Shown here: positions 1 to 9,013 of the stretch, piece after piece | Layout of the letters: each line of letters starts with the position of its first letter | Position numbering within the stretch: the stretch's first letter is position 1 | From: Commensalibacter nepenthis | GTDB taxonomy: Bacteria > Pseudomonadota > Alphaproteobacteria > Acetobacterales > Acetobacteraceae | DNA: 64,000 bases | Direction of reading: 5' to 3' | Assembly (NCBI RefSeq): GCF_029953305.1 | Contig: NZ_JASBAN010000001.1 | Location: 1,263,501-1,327,500 of the forward strand | Notes under the pieces: model-generated | What the model was told of the DNA's origin: nothing | Seen by the model: the letters and a program-made list of their open reading frames with translations, nothing else | Databases searched by the model: none | Translations under genes and position numbers: made by a program

Positions 1-337
1 GGCTTGCTGTTTGAATTTGGGTAAATAACACATTTTTTGGTCTTTTTGTACTGGATAAATTAAGGCTGCCAATAAGCAATAAAGGTTTTTCATTGCGTTG
101 CATGGCAAAATTCATATCTGATTGATTTAATAAACGTGCCGTATTTTCTAATGCAGTTCCTGGTTGAGAGGTTAACATGACCTTGCCCAGAGGTGTCTTT
201 TGAGCATGAGATTGCGTCCTTTTATGACGGCGTGAAACGGCGGCTTCTGCCGAAGATGAAAAAAGGAATGCTGCGATTAAAAAAAGGGAAAGCCATTGGT
301 GTAATTTAGAGTAAGGCGCATATCGATGGAAACTCAT
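1..337 (-). CDS. secreted protein, partial (3' end outside window)
   Basis: Open frame of 112 codons running off the left edge. It starts at ATG 337 and has an N-terminal signal peptide: a hydrophobic core around residues 14-27 ending in Ser-Ala-Glu-Ala, with likely cleavage before Ala-Val-Ser. A basic Arg/His/Lys stretch follows. I do not recognise the family; the rest resembles a periplasmic protein with alternating beta-type sequence. It is divergent from metX, with about 160 bp of AT-rich DNA between. The frame is clean to the edge, so it is likely real, but function cannot be given. Confidence 0.6.
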   Translation of the reverse strand, partial: MSFHRYAPYSKLHQWLSLFLIAAFLFSSSAEAAVSRRHKRTQSHAQKTPLGKVMLTSQPGTALENTARLLNQSDMNFAMQRNEKPLLLIGSLNLSSTKRPKNVLFTQIQTAS

Positions 338-497
338 GGTATGTTTCTTCCTAAAATATCTAAATATGAAAGTTTAGACCTTATCTTATTTTAATAAATT
401 ACTTTAATATATATTTTATTAAAAAAGAAAGATATATAGTATGTGTTGAATAAGTCATATATCTTGATTGTTATAAGGGGGATAATCGTTAATATTT

Positions 498-1685
498 ATG
501 GTTATATCAGAAAAACAAGATGAAATATGTGAAACGAATCAAGATCAACTGATTCAAAAATTGGTATTTCCAGAAGGTATAACATTAGAAAGCGGAAAAA
601 TAATTGCCCCTTTGGAAATAGCCTATCAAACTTATGGTCAGTTATCAGAATTTAAAGACAATGCCATTTTAATATGCCACGCTTTGACAGGGGATCAGTA
701 TGTTGCTGGGATTCACCCTGTTACAAAAAAGCCAGGCTGGTGGAGCAAGATGGTAGGTTCTGGCTTACCCATTGATACAGATAAATATTTTGTTATTTGT
801 ACCAATGTCTTGGGAAGTTGTATGGGAACGACGGGTCCTCGTTCTATAAGAGAGGATATTTCTCAACCACGATGTTGGGGGGCTGAATTTCCAGCCATTA
901 CCATAAAAGACATGGTGAATACGCAAAAAATACTGATTGATTATTGGGGAATAGAGCGTTTATTTGCCGTGATTGGTGGGTCGATGGGGGGAATGCAGGC
1001 ATTACAATGGGCGGTGAGTTACCCAGATCAGGTTTATTCTGTAATGCCGATTGCGACTTCTTCTTTTCATTCAGCCCAGAATATTGCTTTTAACGAGGTG
1101 GGAAGGCAGGCTATTTTTTCAGATCCTGATTGGCGTGATGGCGAGTATTGGCGTTATGGGGTAACTCCGTATCGTGGTCTGGCTGTGGCTAGAATGATGG
1201 CGCATATTACCTATTTATCCGAAGATGCATTAAATCGTAAATTTGGTCGTAAATTACAAGAAAGCCTCAAAGGTTCTTCTTTACCTATTTTTGGAGATAT
1301 GTTTCAGGTTGAAAGCTATTTGCATTATCAAGGGTCTAATTTTGTCAGACGTTTTGATGCAAATTCTTATGTGACGATTACCAGAGCGATGGATTGGTTT
1401 GATTTATCACAAACTCATGATGGTGATTTGGTCAAAGCATTTGCCCCTGTTCAGTCAAGATTTTGTGTGATTTCCTTATCATCTGACTGGTTATTTCCAA
1501 CGTCTCGATCAAGGGTGATTGTGCAGGCATTAAACCGCGTCGGTGCCAAAGTTTCATTCGTGGAAATTACGACGGACAAAGGGCATGACGCATTTTTATT
1601 AGAAGAACCCAACTTAGATTTAACCATTCAAGGGTTTTTAGTAGGAATTGAAGAACAAAGGCGGTTAGAAAATTATGCGTCTTGA
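498..1685 (+). CDS. metX: homoserine O-acetyltransferase (MetX, alpha/beta hydrolase)
   Basis: Acylates the hydroxyl of L-homoserine, the committed step toward methionine. The 395 residues form an alpha/beta-hydrolase fold. The nucleophile elbow Gly-Gly-Ser-Met-Gly-Gly gives Ser162, and the rest of the triad is probably Asp330 (Ser-Ser-Asp-Trp-Leu-Phe) and His363 (Lys-Gly-His-Asp). Full family length. ATG 498 follows a GGGGGA-type Shine-Dalgarno about 13 nt upstream. metW overlaps its 3' end by 11 nt, the usual metX-metW arrangement in Proteobacteria. Some MetX enzymes of this group use succinyl-CoA, so the acyl donor is not settled by sequence. Confidence 0.95.
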   Translation: MVISEKQDEICETNQDQLIQKLVFPEGITLESGKIIAPLEIAYQTYGQLSEFKDNAILICHALTGDQYVAGIHPVTKKPGWWSKMVGSGLPIDTDKYFVICTNVLGSCMGTTGPRSIREDISQPRCWGAEFPAITIKDMVNTQKILIDYWGIERLFAVIGGSMGGMQALQWAVSYPDQVYSVMPIATSSFHSAQNIAFNEVGRQAIFSDPDWRDGEYWRYGVTPYRGLAVARMMAHITYLSEDALNRKFGRKLQESLKGSSLPIFGDMFQVESYLHYQGSNFVRRFDANSYVTITRAMDWFDLSQTHDGDLVKAFAPVQSRFCVISLSSDWLFPTSRSRVIVQALNRVGAKVSFVEITTDKGHDAFLLEEPNLDLTIQGFLVGIEEQRRLENYAS

Positions 1686-2271
1686 TCAACGTTGTATAGT
1701 GGAGATGATTAAACCACAGTCGAAAATATTGGATATTGGGTGTGGTGATGGTTCTTTGATTGACTATTTATGTCGAGATCATCAGTGCGATGCCAGAGGT
1801 ATCGAGTTGGATATGGCTTATGTAACACAATGTGTGGGTAAAGGATTACCTGTTATCCAAGGAAATGCAGATTTTGATTTGCAGCATTATCCAACAAATG
1901 GTTTTGATTATGTTGTATTGTCTCGGACATTACAGGCGGTTAATCATCCCAAAGAGGTATTACAACAAATGTTACGCATTGGTCGCCATGCCATTGTTTC
2001 TTTTCCTAATTTTGGGCATTGGACGTTAAGAGCGCAATTATTATTCAAGGGGCGCATGCCGATGACAACCGTTTGGGGAAAATATTGGTATGAAACCCCA
2101 AATATTCATCCTTGTACAATGACAGATTTTGTTCATTTATGTGAGGTAGAAGGACATCGTATAGAACGCTGGATGGCTATTGATGAACAAGGTGAGCGTG
2201 CGCCATGGCGTCGTTATGTAAGGCTTGCGAATTTCTTTGGAGAGCAAGCGTTATTTTTGTTAACGCGGTAA
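1675..2271 (+). CDS. metW: methionine biosynthesis protein MetW
   Basis: MetW is a class I SAM-methyltransferase-fold protein that partners MetX in homoserine acylation in several Proteobacteria; its own reaction is not established. The 198 residues contain the SAM-binding glycine motif Leu-Asp-Ile-Gly-Cys-Gly-Asp-Gly near residues 20-27 and the MetW-typical Phe-Pro-Asn-Phe-Gly-His-Trp segment around 110-117. The start ATG lies 11 nt before the metX stop, so the two are translationally coupled. It converges with the minus-strand gene ending 2 nt away, leaving no room for a separate terminator. Confidence 0.93.
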   Translation: MRLDQRCIVEMIKPQSKILDIGCGDGSLIDYLCRDHQCDARGIELDMAYVTQCVGKGLPVIQGNADFDLQHYPTNGFDYVVLSRTLQAVNHPKEVLQQMLRIGRHAIVSFPNFGHWTLRAQLLFKGRMPMTTVWGKYWYETPNIHPCTMTDFVHLCEVEGHRIERWMAIDEQGERAPWRRYVRLANFFGEQALFLLTR

Positions 2272-2272
2272 C

Positions 2273-2761
2273 TTACTTTATCATTGAAGAAAATTGTAAA
2301 GAGGTAAAAGGGCAGCTGATGCCATGCCATTCGTTACAGTTTTCTTCTTTGACAATAGTTATATTTTGATTGGTATGAATAAAAGTAACTTGGCATTGAT
2401 GCAGATCATCTTTTCTGGGGTCTGGAACGTCTGTGTGGATAACAAAGCGATTTCCTTGTTGTTTCGTATATCCTGATACATAAGCGCCACAATGAACATT
2501 CTTGATCTCGAGAATAGAATAAAGCTGATTCAATGGTATTTTTTTAATCTGTAAATATCCCATTGAACCTGTGGCATTGGTTCCAAAGAAAAGGCTGGAC
2601 TGTGCATGGATACATGATGGATAGATCATGCAAATCATTATTCCCGTTATCAATCGATAATTCTTATACTGATAACGGGACAAGAAATATAAAAATCTAG
2701 ATATAATATTCTTCAAGAGGGGTAAAGCCATTAAAACAGGTTGAGCAATAGGTAGAAACAT
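2273..2761 (-). CDS. small secreted hypothetical protein
   Basis: Unrecognised protein. The frame is open for 162 residues, but its first part overlaps the end of the decarboxylase gene by 65 nt. A signal-peptide-like stretch (a basic Tyr-Lys-Asn-Tyr-Arg region, then a hydrophobic run ending Ile-His-Ala-Gln-Ser) sits at residues 33-55, so the real start may be internal. No candidate start has a clear Shine-Dalgarno. The mature part holds four Cys (near residues 92, 123, 142, 150) that could form periplasmic disulfides. A perfect 10-bp inverted repeat (2642-2651 / 2671-2680) lies in the presumed leader. Confidence 0.5.
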   Translation of the reverse strand: MFLPIAQPVLMALPLLKNIISRFLYFLSRYQYKNYRLITGIMICMIYPSCIHAQSSLFFGTNATGSMGYLQIKKIPLNQLYSILEIKNVHCGAYVSGYTKQQGNRFVIHTDVPDPRKDDLHQCQVTFIHTNQNITIVKEENCNEWHGISCPFTSLQFSSMIK

Positions 2762-3827
2762 ACGCTCCTGTATTTAATAATGCAACACGATCCCCAGCCG
2801 TGAGTTGTAGAGGCAAATGATAGTTTGTTTTTTGGTATAAAACATCCACACCATCACAAGAGGGACCAGCTAAAATAACAGGACCAGTTGTTGAACCATC
2901 ATACATTGTTGTAATAGGATAGCGGATGGCTTCTCCTTCTGTTTCTGCCAAGCCACCAAATCGCCCAATGTCAAGATAAATCCAACGAGGACCATTTGCT
3001 TTGCCGCGTTGGCTCGATTGTATAATTTCAGTGGATACAACGCCTGCATTGCCAACAATATAACGACCTGGTTCCAAGATAATTCTGGGAATAGTATCCC
3101 CAAAATAGTGTGTTAAGCTGTTTTGTATAGTGGTTGTAAATTGACTGATTTCAGGAACATCTTTGTGATATTGTATTGGAAAACCACCCCCTAAATTAAT
3201 CATTTCCAAATAAATGTCTTGGGTAGCCAAAGCGTTAAATACCACAGCGGATTTTTCGATTGCATGAATATAAGCATGCGGATCAGTTTGTTGGCTGCCG
3301 ACATGGAATGAAACACCATACGGATAAAGACCAGCTTTTTTGGCTTCTAAGAGCAGCTTTATTGCATGTTCAGTCGTAGTACCGAACTTACCAGATAATG
3401 GCCAATCAGCCCCCATATTATCAACGGCAAGACGACAATATACTTTTGCCCCAGGTGCATGTTGTGTTAGTTTTTGTAATTCTTCCAGCGTATCAAAGGC
3501 ATAAAGTTCGATATTGGCTTGATATGCCGCTTGAATGGCAGAGACTTTTTTAATAGTATTTCCAAAAGATATCTGAGATGGCTTTGCCCCTGCACTCAGA
3601 CAAGAATGTATTTCTTCCCAAGAGGCAGCATCAAAAAAAGAATTTAAAGTAATAAGTTTATTTAGAATCGGCAGGGCAGGATTTGCCTTGACAGCATAAT
3701 ATATGTCTGCGCTAGGAATGGCGTGATGTAATTGTCGATAATTTTGCTCTATTCGATCAATATCAACAACCAAGCAAGGGGTTGTCAGTTGATTAGCATT
3801 TAAAAATTGTGAGATTTTAGGATTCAT
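2697..3827 (-). CDS. group IV ornithine/diamino acid decarboxylase, PLP-dependent
   Basis: Fold-type III (alanine racemase-like) PLP decarboxylase of 376 residues, probably making putrescine from ornithine as the first polyamine step. PLP-binding Lys47 lies in Tyr-Tyr-Ala-Val-Lys-Ala-Asn-Pro, His175 in Phe-His-Val-Gly-Ser-Gln, Glu-Pro-Gly-Arg at 252-255 and the catalytic Gly-Pro-Ser-Cys-Asp at 321-325 (Cys324). Two starts are adjacent (TTG 3830, ATG 3827). I chose the ATG, with GGGAT about 10 nt upstream inside the end of the preceding small ORF. Lysine or mixed specificity cannot be excluded. Confidence 0.85.
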   Translation of the reverse strand: MNPKISQFLNANQLTTPCLVVDIDRIEQNYRQLHHAIPSADIYYAVKANPALPILNKLITLNSFFDAASWEEIHSCLSAGAKPSQISFGNTIKKVSAIQAAYQANIELYAFDTLEELQKLTQHAPGAKVYCRLAVDNMGADWPLSGKFGTTTEHAIKLLLEAKKAGLYPYGVSFHVGSQQTDPHAYIHAIEKSAVVFNALATQDIYLEMINLGGGFPIQYHKDVPEISQFTTTIQNSLTHYFGDTIPRIILEPGRYIVGNAGVVSTEIIQSSQRGKANGPRWIYLDIGRFGGLAETEGEAIRYPITTMYDGSTTGPVILAGPSCDGVDVLYQKTNYHLPLQLTAGDRVALLNTGAYVSTYCSTCFNGFTPLEEYYI

Positions 3828-3833
3828 CAATTT

Positions 3834-4040
3834 TTATCCCTTATATAGTTCACTCTGTTTGTACAAATCAGAGCGATGTTGCGGAACGGTCAACGGGACC
3901 GGCGAAAATAATGGCTTTGAAAGTGTCCATAGCCATTTGCCAGGCGCTTGACGTCGTTGCGTAATTGCTTTTAACAAGCTGGGCACGTGCGTTGCTGCGT
4001 TTGTGTCGATATGAGCTTTTTTTATTGTAAAATCAACCAT
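3834..4040 (-). CDS. small ORF upstream of and coupled to the decarboxylase
   Basis: A 68-residue basic ORF whose stop lies 6 nt before the decarboxylase ATG; the decarboxylase Shine-Dalgarno lies within its last codons. Its base composition is richer in GC than the flanking spacer, which argues that it is coding. It has no signal peptide, membrane segment or family I recognise (one Arg-Arg-Gln-Ala-Pro-Gly-Lys-Trp-Leu-Trp stretch in the middle). No good ribosome site is visible at the ATG. It could be an independent protein or a leader ORF controlling decarboxylase translation. Confidence 0.45.
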   Translation of the reverse strand: MVDFTIKKAHIDTNAATHVPSLLKAITQRRQAPGKWLWTLSKPLFSPVPLTVPQHRSDLYKQSELYKG

Positions 4041-4188
4041 AAAATAAATTTATTTTAACTTGTTTTGATGTTTGTTTTGGTAAGATATTGTTTTTGAATA
4101 ATCTGGTTATAGAAATTTTATGCTTTTTCATGTAAAAGAAATAAGTATTTGTTAAAATGACAATAAAAAGGTTTGGAAAATAACAGTA

Positions 4189-5145
4189 ATGAGTGACGTT
4201 AATCCATCACATTTATCAGAAATTCTTCAAGAAAAAAATTATTCCCCTTTGAAAATTTCTTTTCGTGGATGGAAGTTGATTGTTGTTAATACAGTTAAAA
4301 CGTTAATTCAGGGACCTTCTATGTTGGTTGCTGCAGGATGTGCTTTTTTTACGACCCTTTCATTATTTCCAACAATTAGTAGCTTAATATCTATGTATGG
4401 GCTGGTTTTTGATCCACAAACGGTTGAGCCTCAATTAAACTTTTTGCAACATTTTTTACCCCCATCCGTATATAAATTTTTGCAACAAATGATTCATACG
4501 ATTATTGACCAAACAGAATCAACTTTGACGATACAGTTGGCAATTTCTATTGTTTTAGCGTTATGGGCTTCTGCAGTAGGAACCAAGGCATTAATCACAG
4601 GGCTAAATGTTGTTTATAATAGAAAAGAGGAGCGTAATTTCTTTAAGTTCCAATTATTAGCATTGGCACTGACTTTTTGTGCTATTTTGGGGACGTCTTT
4701 AACTTTAGCTACTATTGTCGCAATACCGGCAATTATTAAGCTGCTGCCTTTAAATGTTTTTTACGAAATTATGAATTATTTTCCCAATCTTGATGAGTAT
4801 TTGCCCGCAATTAATATGGCTCGAACCATCAGTAATATTGTGGTGCTAGTTTTTGTAATTTGGACATTTTCATTAATTTATCGTTTTGGTCCTTGTCGTG
4901 CCCTTGTGTTATGGCGTTGGATTTTACCAGGGGCTATTTTATCAACGATTTTATGGTTATTGGCTGCGTTTGGGTTTTCTTTTTACGTTGCGCATCTGGC
5001 AAATTTTACCAGTACTTATGGTCCATTAGGAACCATTGCGGCAGTTATGATGTGGTTTTGGGTTTCTTGTTACGTTGTATTGCTGGGGGCTCAGTTTAAT
5101 TCTAAGATAGAAGAACATATCATAGAAAAAAGCCCGACCTTATGA
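4189..5145 (+). CDS. YihY/BrkB family inner membrane protein
   Basis: 318 residues with about six hydrophobic helices, and family signatures such as Gly-Pro-Ser-Met-Leu-Val-Ala-Ala-Gly near 43-51 and the C-terminal helix containing Gly-Ala-Gln-Phe-Asn-Ser. YihY/BrkB proteins (formerly misnamed RNase BN) are inner-membrane proteins of uncertain role; some homologues are implicated in transport or envelope integrity. ATG 4189 is preceded by GGAAAATAACAGTA. It stands alone, convergent with rlpA, and a short inverted repeat (CGACCT / AGGTCG) straddles the stop codon. Confidence 0.88.
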   Translation: MSDVNPSHLSEILQEKNYSPLKISFRGWKLIVVNTVKTLIQGPSMLVAAGCAFFTTLSLFPTISSLISMYGLVFDPQTVEPQLNFLQHFLPPSVYKFLQQMIHTIIDQTESTLTIQLAISIVLALWASAVGTKALITGLNVVYNRKEERNFFKFQLLALALTFCAILGTSLTLATIVAIPAIIKLLPLNVFYEIMNYFPNLDEYLPAINMARTISNIVVLVFVIWTFSLIYRFGPCRALVLWRWILPGAILSTILWLLAAFGFSFYVAHLANFTSTYGPLGTIAAVMMWFWVSCYVVLLGAQFNSKIEEHIIEKSPTL

Positions 5146-5190
5146 AAATAGGTCGAACTCTTTGAGATAATTACTGATGTATAATATAGG

Positions 5191-5751
5191 CTATTCAGGA
5201 GCCATAGCAACTTCTGTATTGTCAATCGGGGTGACTGTTACGTGGGCTGTGCCTTGACGTAACATACCAATTTTGCCTGCGGCTGCTTTGGATAGGTCAA
5301 TGATACGATTGCCCTTATAGGGACCTCTATCATTAATGGTTACAACCACTGAATTACCACTATCTTCAGAGCGGACTAAAACTTTCGTCCCTAGCGGCAA
5401 TGTTGGGTGCGCAGCTGTAAGCTGTTTACTGTTGAATTTGCTACCAGAAGCAGTTCTTATTCTATTATGCCGTCCACCATACCAGCTGGCAGTACCACTC
5501 TCAGCTTGGGTATCGTCTAAATGATAGGCATTGGTTTGAGGTTCAGGATCAGCATTAGCATTAACTGTATCATCTTGGTATAAAGATTTTCTGTAGCGGT
5601 TACGGTGAGGTTTAACTTTTGTTTTGGTATGTTTAATTATCTTACGATAGGCACTCTTGTGAGTAGTATGCGCTTGTGCTGTTTGTGCAGCTTGGAATCC
5701 GATTCCAGTAATTAAGCAAAGACCCAATAATTTTGTACAACTTCGTCGCAT
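5191..5751 (-). CDS. rlpA: RlpA-like septal ring lytic transglycosylase / DPBB protein
   Basis: RlpA-type double-psi beta-barrel proteins cleave or bind denuded peptidoglycan at division septa. 186 residues: signal peptide at about 1-27 (Ala-Gln-Ala cleavage), a basic linker, then the DPBB domain at 85-178 with Ser-Gly-Thr-Ala-Ser-Trp-Tyr-Gly-Gly, the conserved Asn-Asp-Arg-Gly-Pro-Tyr (140-145) and Arg-Ile-Ile-Asp-Leu-Ser. There is no C-terminal SPOR domain, so it is a short RlpA. No lipobox is seen in the leader, so it is probably periplasmic rather than an outer-membrane lipoprotein. Confidence 0.88.
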   Translation of the reverse strand: MRRSCTKLLGLCLITGIGFQAAQTAQAHTTHKSAYRKIIKHTKTKVKPHRNRYRKSLYQDDTVNANADPEPQTNAYHLDDTQAESGTASWYGGRHNRIRTASGSKFNSKQLTAAHPTLPLGTKVLVRSEDSGNSVVVTINDRGPYKGNRIIDLSKAAAGKIGMLRQGTAHVTVTPIDNTEVAMAPE

Positions 5752-6084
5752 TTTTCTTTCTGTTTACCTTGTTTAATCTCAGTTTTAAGATCACTCAGTA
5801 ACACTGTCCAAATTGTTATATTTTACTTATCAAAACATCATTTTATCATAAAACACTATAAAGATGGCAAAAAAAAGATTATTTTCAAGTTGTTGCTGTC
5901 AAGTGTGGTACATAAGTTTTTACAATTTGGAAAATTAAGATATTTTATTCTTTTAATAAATAAAGTTCTTTATTATATAATATACAGTTTAATCCAAATT
6001 TAATTTGGTGTAATCTTAACAGTTGCCTATTAAAAAAAGTAGTTATATTGAGTTAAGATATATTTGTCTGAGAGTGTAACAGGT
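5752..6084. other. AT-rich divergent intergenic region
   Basis: About 330 bp between rlpA (minus) and aroQ (plus), very AT-rich and holding no supported gene. It must carry the promoters of both divergent units. I could not single out a convincing sigma-70 element. Confidence 0.5.
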
Positions 6085-6537
6085 ATGGAATTACCACTGG
6101 TATATGTTCTGAATGGACCCAATTTGAATATGCTTGGGATGCGTCAACCCGAAATTTACGGGAGTGCAACCCTTGATGACGTAGAGCAAATTTGTATTCA
6201 AAATGCAGAAAATCTTGAGATAGCTATTGATTTTCGTCAGACAAATGACGAGGGTGAGTTGATTTCTTGGATACAAGAATGCAAAGGTAAAGCAAAAGGG
6301 ATTATTATTAATGCAGGTGCATATAGTCATACCTCGATTGCGACTTTGGATGCATTGCTGTCGGTGGAATTACCTGTTATAGAAGTTCATATTTCTAATA
6401 TTTATCGTCGAGAATCTTTTCGACATCATTCTTATGTTTCGCATGCAGCAACAGGGGTTATTTGTGGACTAGGTCTGCAAGGATACGCTCTGGCTTTGGC
6501 TGCAATCGCTGATCTTATTCTAGAAGAGGATAATTAA
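6085..6537 (+). CDS. aroQ: type II 3-dehydroquinate dehydratase
   Basis: Dehydrates 3-dehydroquinate to 3-dehydroshikimate in the shikimate pathway. 150 residues from ATG 6085. An in-frame TTG at 6064 would add seven residues, but the family starts just before the Asn-Gly-Pro-Asn-Leu-Asn motif seen here at residues 10-15. The type II catalytic Tyr (Glu-Ile-Tyr-Gly, near residue 25), Asn-Ala-Gly-Ala-Tyr-Ser-His-Thr-Ser and the Glu-Val-His-Ile-Ser-Asn segment are present. The stop overlaps the accB ATG by one base, making a tight aroQ-accB-accC operon, a common order in Alphaproteobacteria. Confidence 0.95.
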   Translation: MELPLVYVLNGPNLNMLGMRQPEIYGSATLDDVEQICIQNAENLEIAIDFRQTNDEGELISWIQECKGKAKGIIINAGAYSHTSIATLDALLSVELPVIEVHISNIYRRESFRHHSYVSHAATGVICGLGLQGYALALAAIADLILEEDN

Positions 6538-6986
6538 TGAGCAAGCTGCTCGTCGATGCCGAAGTTATTCGTGCTTTAGCAGATATTTTAACCGAAACCG
6601 GTTTAAGTGAAATTGAAATTGCAGAAAAGGATCAACGGATTCGTGTTGCTAGAAACCTTGGTGGCAGCACGGTTGTTGCACCTGTGGCAGCACCTGTTGT
6701 TGGTGGTGCGGTAGCCGAACAAGTTGTATCAAATCAAGATTTATCCAAAGATCCTGGGGCTGTTTTAAGCCCAATGATTGGGGTTGCTTATTTGACACCT
6801 GAGCCATCTGCGCCTCCGTTTGTAACCGTTGGGCAAATCGTGCAATCAGGGCAAGTCATTTTATTGATTGAAGCAATGAAAACATTTAATCAAATCCGTG
6901 CCCATAAATCAGGAAAAATCAAAAATATCCTTGTTTCATCAGGGGATCCTGTTGAATATGGTGAAGTGTTGGTAGTAATAGAATAA
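6537..6986 (+). CDS. accB: acetyl-CoA carboxylase biotin carboxyl carrier protein
   Basis: BCCP carries CO2 on biotin between biotin carboxylase and carboxyltransferase in fatty acid synthesis. 149 residues: an N-terminal AccC-interacting helix region, an Ala/Pro/Val linker (about 45-60) and a C-terminal biotinyl domain. The biotinylated residue is Lys115 in Glu-Ala-Met-Lys; the following Thr-Phe replaces the commoner Met-Asn or Thr-Met. It is coupled to aroQ by a one-base overlap, and accC follows after 4 nt. Confidence 0.96.
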   Translation: MSKLLVDAEVIRALADILTETGLSEIEIAEKDQRIRVARNLGGSTVVAPVAAPVVGGAVAEQVVSNQDLSKDPGAVLSPMIGVAYLTPEPSAPPFVTVGQIVQSGQVILLIEAMKTFNQIRAHKSGKIKNILVSSGDPVEYGEVLVVIE

Positions 6987-6990
6987 AAGA

Positions 6991-8340
6991 ATGTTCTCAA
7001 AAATTTTAATTGCTAATCGTGGTGAAATTGCGCTTCGTGTTTTAAGGGCTTGTCGTGAGATGGGTATTAAAACGGTGGCTGTGCATTCAACGGCGGATGC
7101 TGACGCGATGCATGTGCGTCTTGCGGATGAAAGTGTTTGTATTGGACCGCCATCCCTTGCAGAAAGTTATTTGAACAAGGCAGCAATTTTGTCTGCGGCA
7201 GTGGTAACGGGTGCAGAGGCTATTCATCCAGGATATGGTTTTTTATCCGAAAATGCTGATTTTGCAGAGTTGGTTGAGGAACATGGATTGGTTTTTATTG
7301 GTCCATCTCCTCAACATATTCGTACAATGGGTGATAAGATCCAAGCCAAAACAACAATGGAAAGGTTCAATGTCCCATTGGTGCCTGGATCTGACGGGGC
7401 ATTAAAAAACCTTGCTGATGCTCAAGAAGTTGCTGAAAGAATTAGCTATCCAGTATTAATTAAAGCAACAGCTGGGGGCGGTGGTCGTGGGATGAAAGTT
7501 GCCCACAGTGCCGAAGAGCTAGAAGAAGCATGGCAAGTTGCTAGAACAGAAGCAAAAATGGCTTTTGGTAATGATGAAGTTTATATGGAGAAATATCTCG
7601 ATAAACCTCGTCATATCGAGATTCAAATTATGGCGGATCAACACGGCAATGTTGTGTATCTAGGTGAACGAGATTGCTCTTTACAACGTAGGCATCAAAA
7701 AGTACTAGAGGAAGCAACTTCTCCTGTGCTAACCGATGAGCAACGTCAATCAATTGGCGAAATTGCCTCTAATGCGATGCGTGAACTTGGTTATCGCAAT
7801 GCTGGAACCTTAGAGTTTTTATATCAAGATGGTCATTTTTGTTTTATTGAAATGAACACGCGGTTACAAGTTGAACATCCAGTAACTGAGTTTATTTCAG
7901 GTGTTGATCTGGTCAGGGAACAAATTTGCGTTGCTGCTGGTGAAAAGTTAAGCGTTAAACAAGAAGATATTAAATTGCAAGGACATTCAATTGAATGTCG
8001 TATTAACGCCGAAGATCCAGAAACATTCGTTCCAAATCCTGGAAAAATCCAAGTGTTCCATGCACCAGGAGGTCTTGGTGTACGTTTAGACAGTGCATTA
8101 TATGTTGGGTACTCTATTCCGCCTTATTATGACAGCATGATTGCAAAAGTTATCGTTCATGCCCCAGATCGTCCTTCAGCAATTGCACGTATGCAACGTG
8201 CTTTGGGGGAAATGGCGATTGACGGCGTGAAAACCACAATTCCTCTACAATTACAAATTCTAGCAGATAAAGAATTTCAAAAAGGGGAATATACCATTCA
8301 TTGGTTAGAAAACTTTATTGAAAAAAATAAGAAAGTATAA
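6991..8340 (+). CDS. accC: acetyl-CoA carboxylase biotin carboxylase subunit
   Basis: ATP-dependent carboxylation of BCCP-biotin, the first half-reaction of acetyl-CoA carboxylase. 449 residues, full length: N-terminal pre-ATP-grasp domain starting [12 protein letters not shown], glycine-rich loop Gly-Gly-Gly-Gly-Arg-Gly-Met-Lys at 162-169, and the metal and biotin-site segment [11 protein letters not shown] near 288-298. Last gene of aroQ-accB-accC; a terminator stem overlaps its stop codon. Confidence 0.97.
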   Translation: MFSKILIANRGEIALRVLRACREMGIKTVAVHSTADADAMHVRLADESVCIGPPSLAESYLNKAAILSAAVVTGAEAIHPGYGFLSENADFAELVEEHGLVFIGPSPQHIRTMGDKIQAKTTMERFNVPLVPGSDGALKNLADAQEVAERISYPVLIKATAGGGGRGMKVAHSAEELEEAWQVARTEAKMAFGNDEVYMEKYLDKPRHIEIQIMADQHGNVVYLGERDCSLQRRHQKVLEEATSPVLTDEQRQSIGEIASNAMRELGYRNAGTLEFLYQDGHFCFIEMNTRLQVEHPVTEFISGVDLVREQICVAAGEKLSVKQEDIKLQGHSIECRINAEDPETFVPNPGKIQVFHAPGGLGVRLDSALYVGYSIPPYYDSMIAKVIVHAPDRPSAIARMQRALGEMAIDGVKTTIPLQLQILADKEFQKGEYTIHWLENFIEKNKKV

Positions 8341-8360
8341 AATACTTTCTTATCATTTTT
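8327..8360. terminator. rho-independent terminator after accC
   Basis: A 12-bp perfect stem (8327-8338 with 8342-8353, loop AAA) that includes the accC stop region and is followed by a T-rich tract. The A/T-rich flanks are roughly symmetric, so it could also end the convergent apt transcript that stops at 8363. Confidence 0.7.
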
Positions 8361-8362
8361 AG

Positions 8363-8914
8363 TTATTTATAAGTAATAACAGAATGTAAAGGGACGTCGA
8401 TTTTTTCACGTCCCTTTAATTCTTTTAATTCAATTAAAGCAGCTGCTCCAACGACGTTTGCACCGACTTTGCGTAATAGCTCAATAGAGGCTTGTAAAGT
8501 GCCTCCCGTTGCGAGTAAATCATCAATGACGACAACATTTTGACCGGGTTGAACGGCATCTTCTTGGATATGAAGGCAGTTTTGCCCATATTCTAGATCA
8601 TAATTCAAAGAAATTGTTTTTCCAGGTAATTTTCCAGGCTTACGAATCATAATCATACCACAGCCTAGCGAAGAGGCTAGGGGGGATGCGCTGACAAAGC
8701 CTCTGGATTCAATACCGGCCACTAAATCCGGATTCCATTTTGCAACGCCATTTGCCATACGAGCAGCGGCAATTTGCCATGCGTCAGCATTTCTTAGGAG
8801 CGTTGAGATATCATAAAACAATATTCCTTTTTTAGGATAGTCAGGAATAGAGCGTATATATTGTTTTAAATCAATTTTAGGAGGATTGAATGATTCTGAT
8901 TGTGTTGCGTTCAT
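8363..8914 (-). CDS. apt: adenine phosphoribosyltransferase
   Basis: Salvages adenine with PRPP to AMP. 183 residues with the type I PRTase PRPP-binding motif [13 protein letters not shown] near 126-138, the N-terminal [13 protein letters not shown] region and the Gly-Ile-Glu-Ser-Arg-Gly-Phe segment typical of Apt. Family length. It is convergent with accC and followed upstream by the SDR gene on the same strand after a 99-bp spacer. Confidence 0.94.
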   Translation of the reverse strand: MNATQSESFNPPKIDLKQYIRSIPDYPKKGILFYDISTLLRNADAWQIAAARMANGVAKWNPDLVAGIESRGFVSASPLASSLGCGMIMIRKPGKLPGKTISLNYDLEYGQNCLHIQEDAVQPGQNVVVIDDLLATGGTLQASIELLRKVGANVVGAAALIELKELKGREKIDVPLHSVITYK

Positions 8915-9013
8915 TTTCTATAGATCGTTCTTTTTATTAATAAAAAAATTAAAAGTAAACCTTTGTATGTAAAAGGTTCACCTTAATAGCGCAATCAATT
9001 TTTACATATCTAT

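Noticed and set aside
338-497. SAM riboswitch upstream of metX
   Set aside because: Only a 9-bp AT hairpin (429-437 / 457-465) is visible; none of the conserved cores of SAM-I, SAM-II or SAM-V elements could be recognised.
2642-2680. 10-bp perfect inverted repeat after the decarboxylase as a terminator
   Set aside because: The loop is 19 nt and no T run follows on the minus strand; it also lies in the presumed leader of the next ORF. Left as an unexplained repeat.
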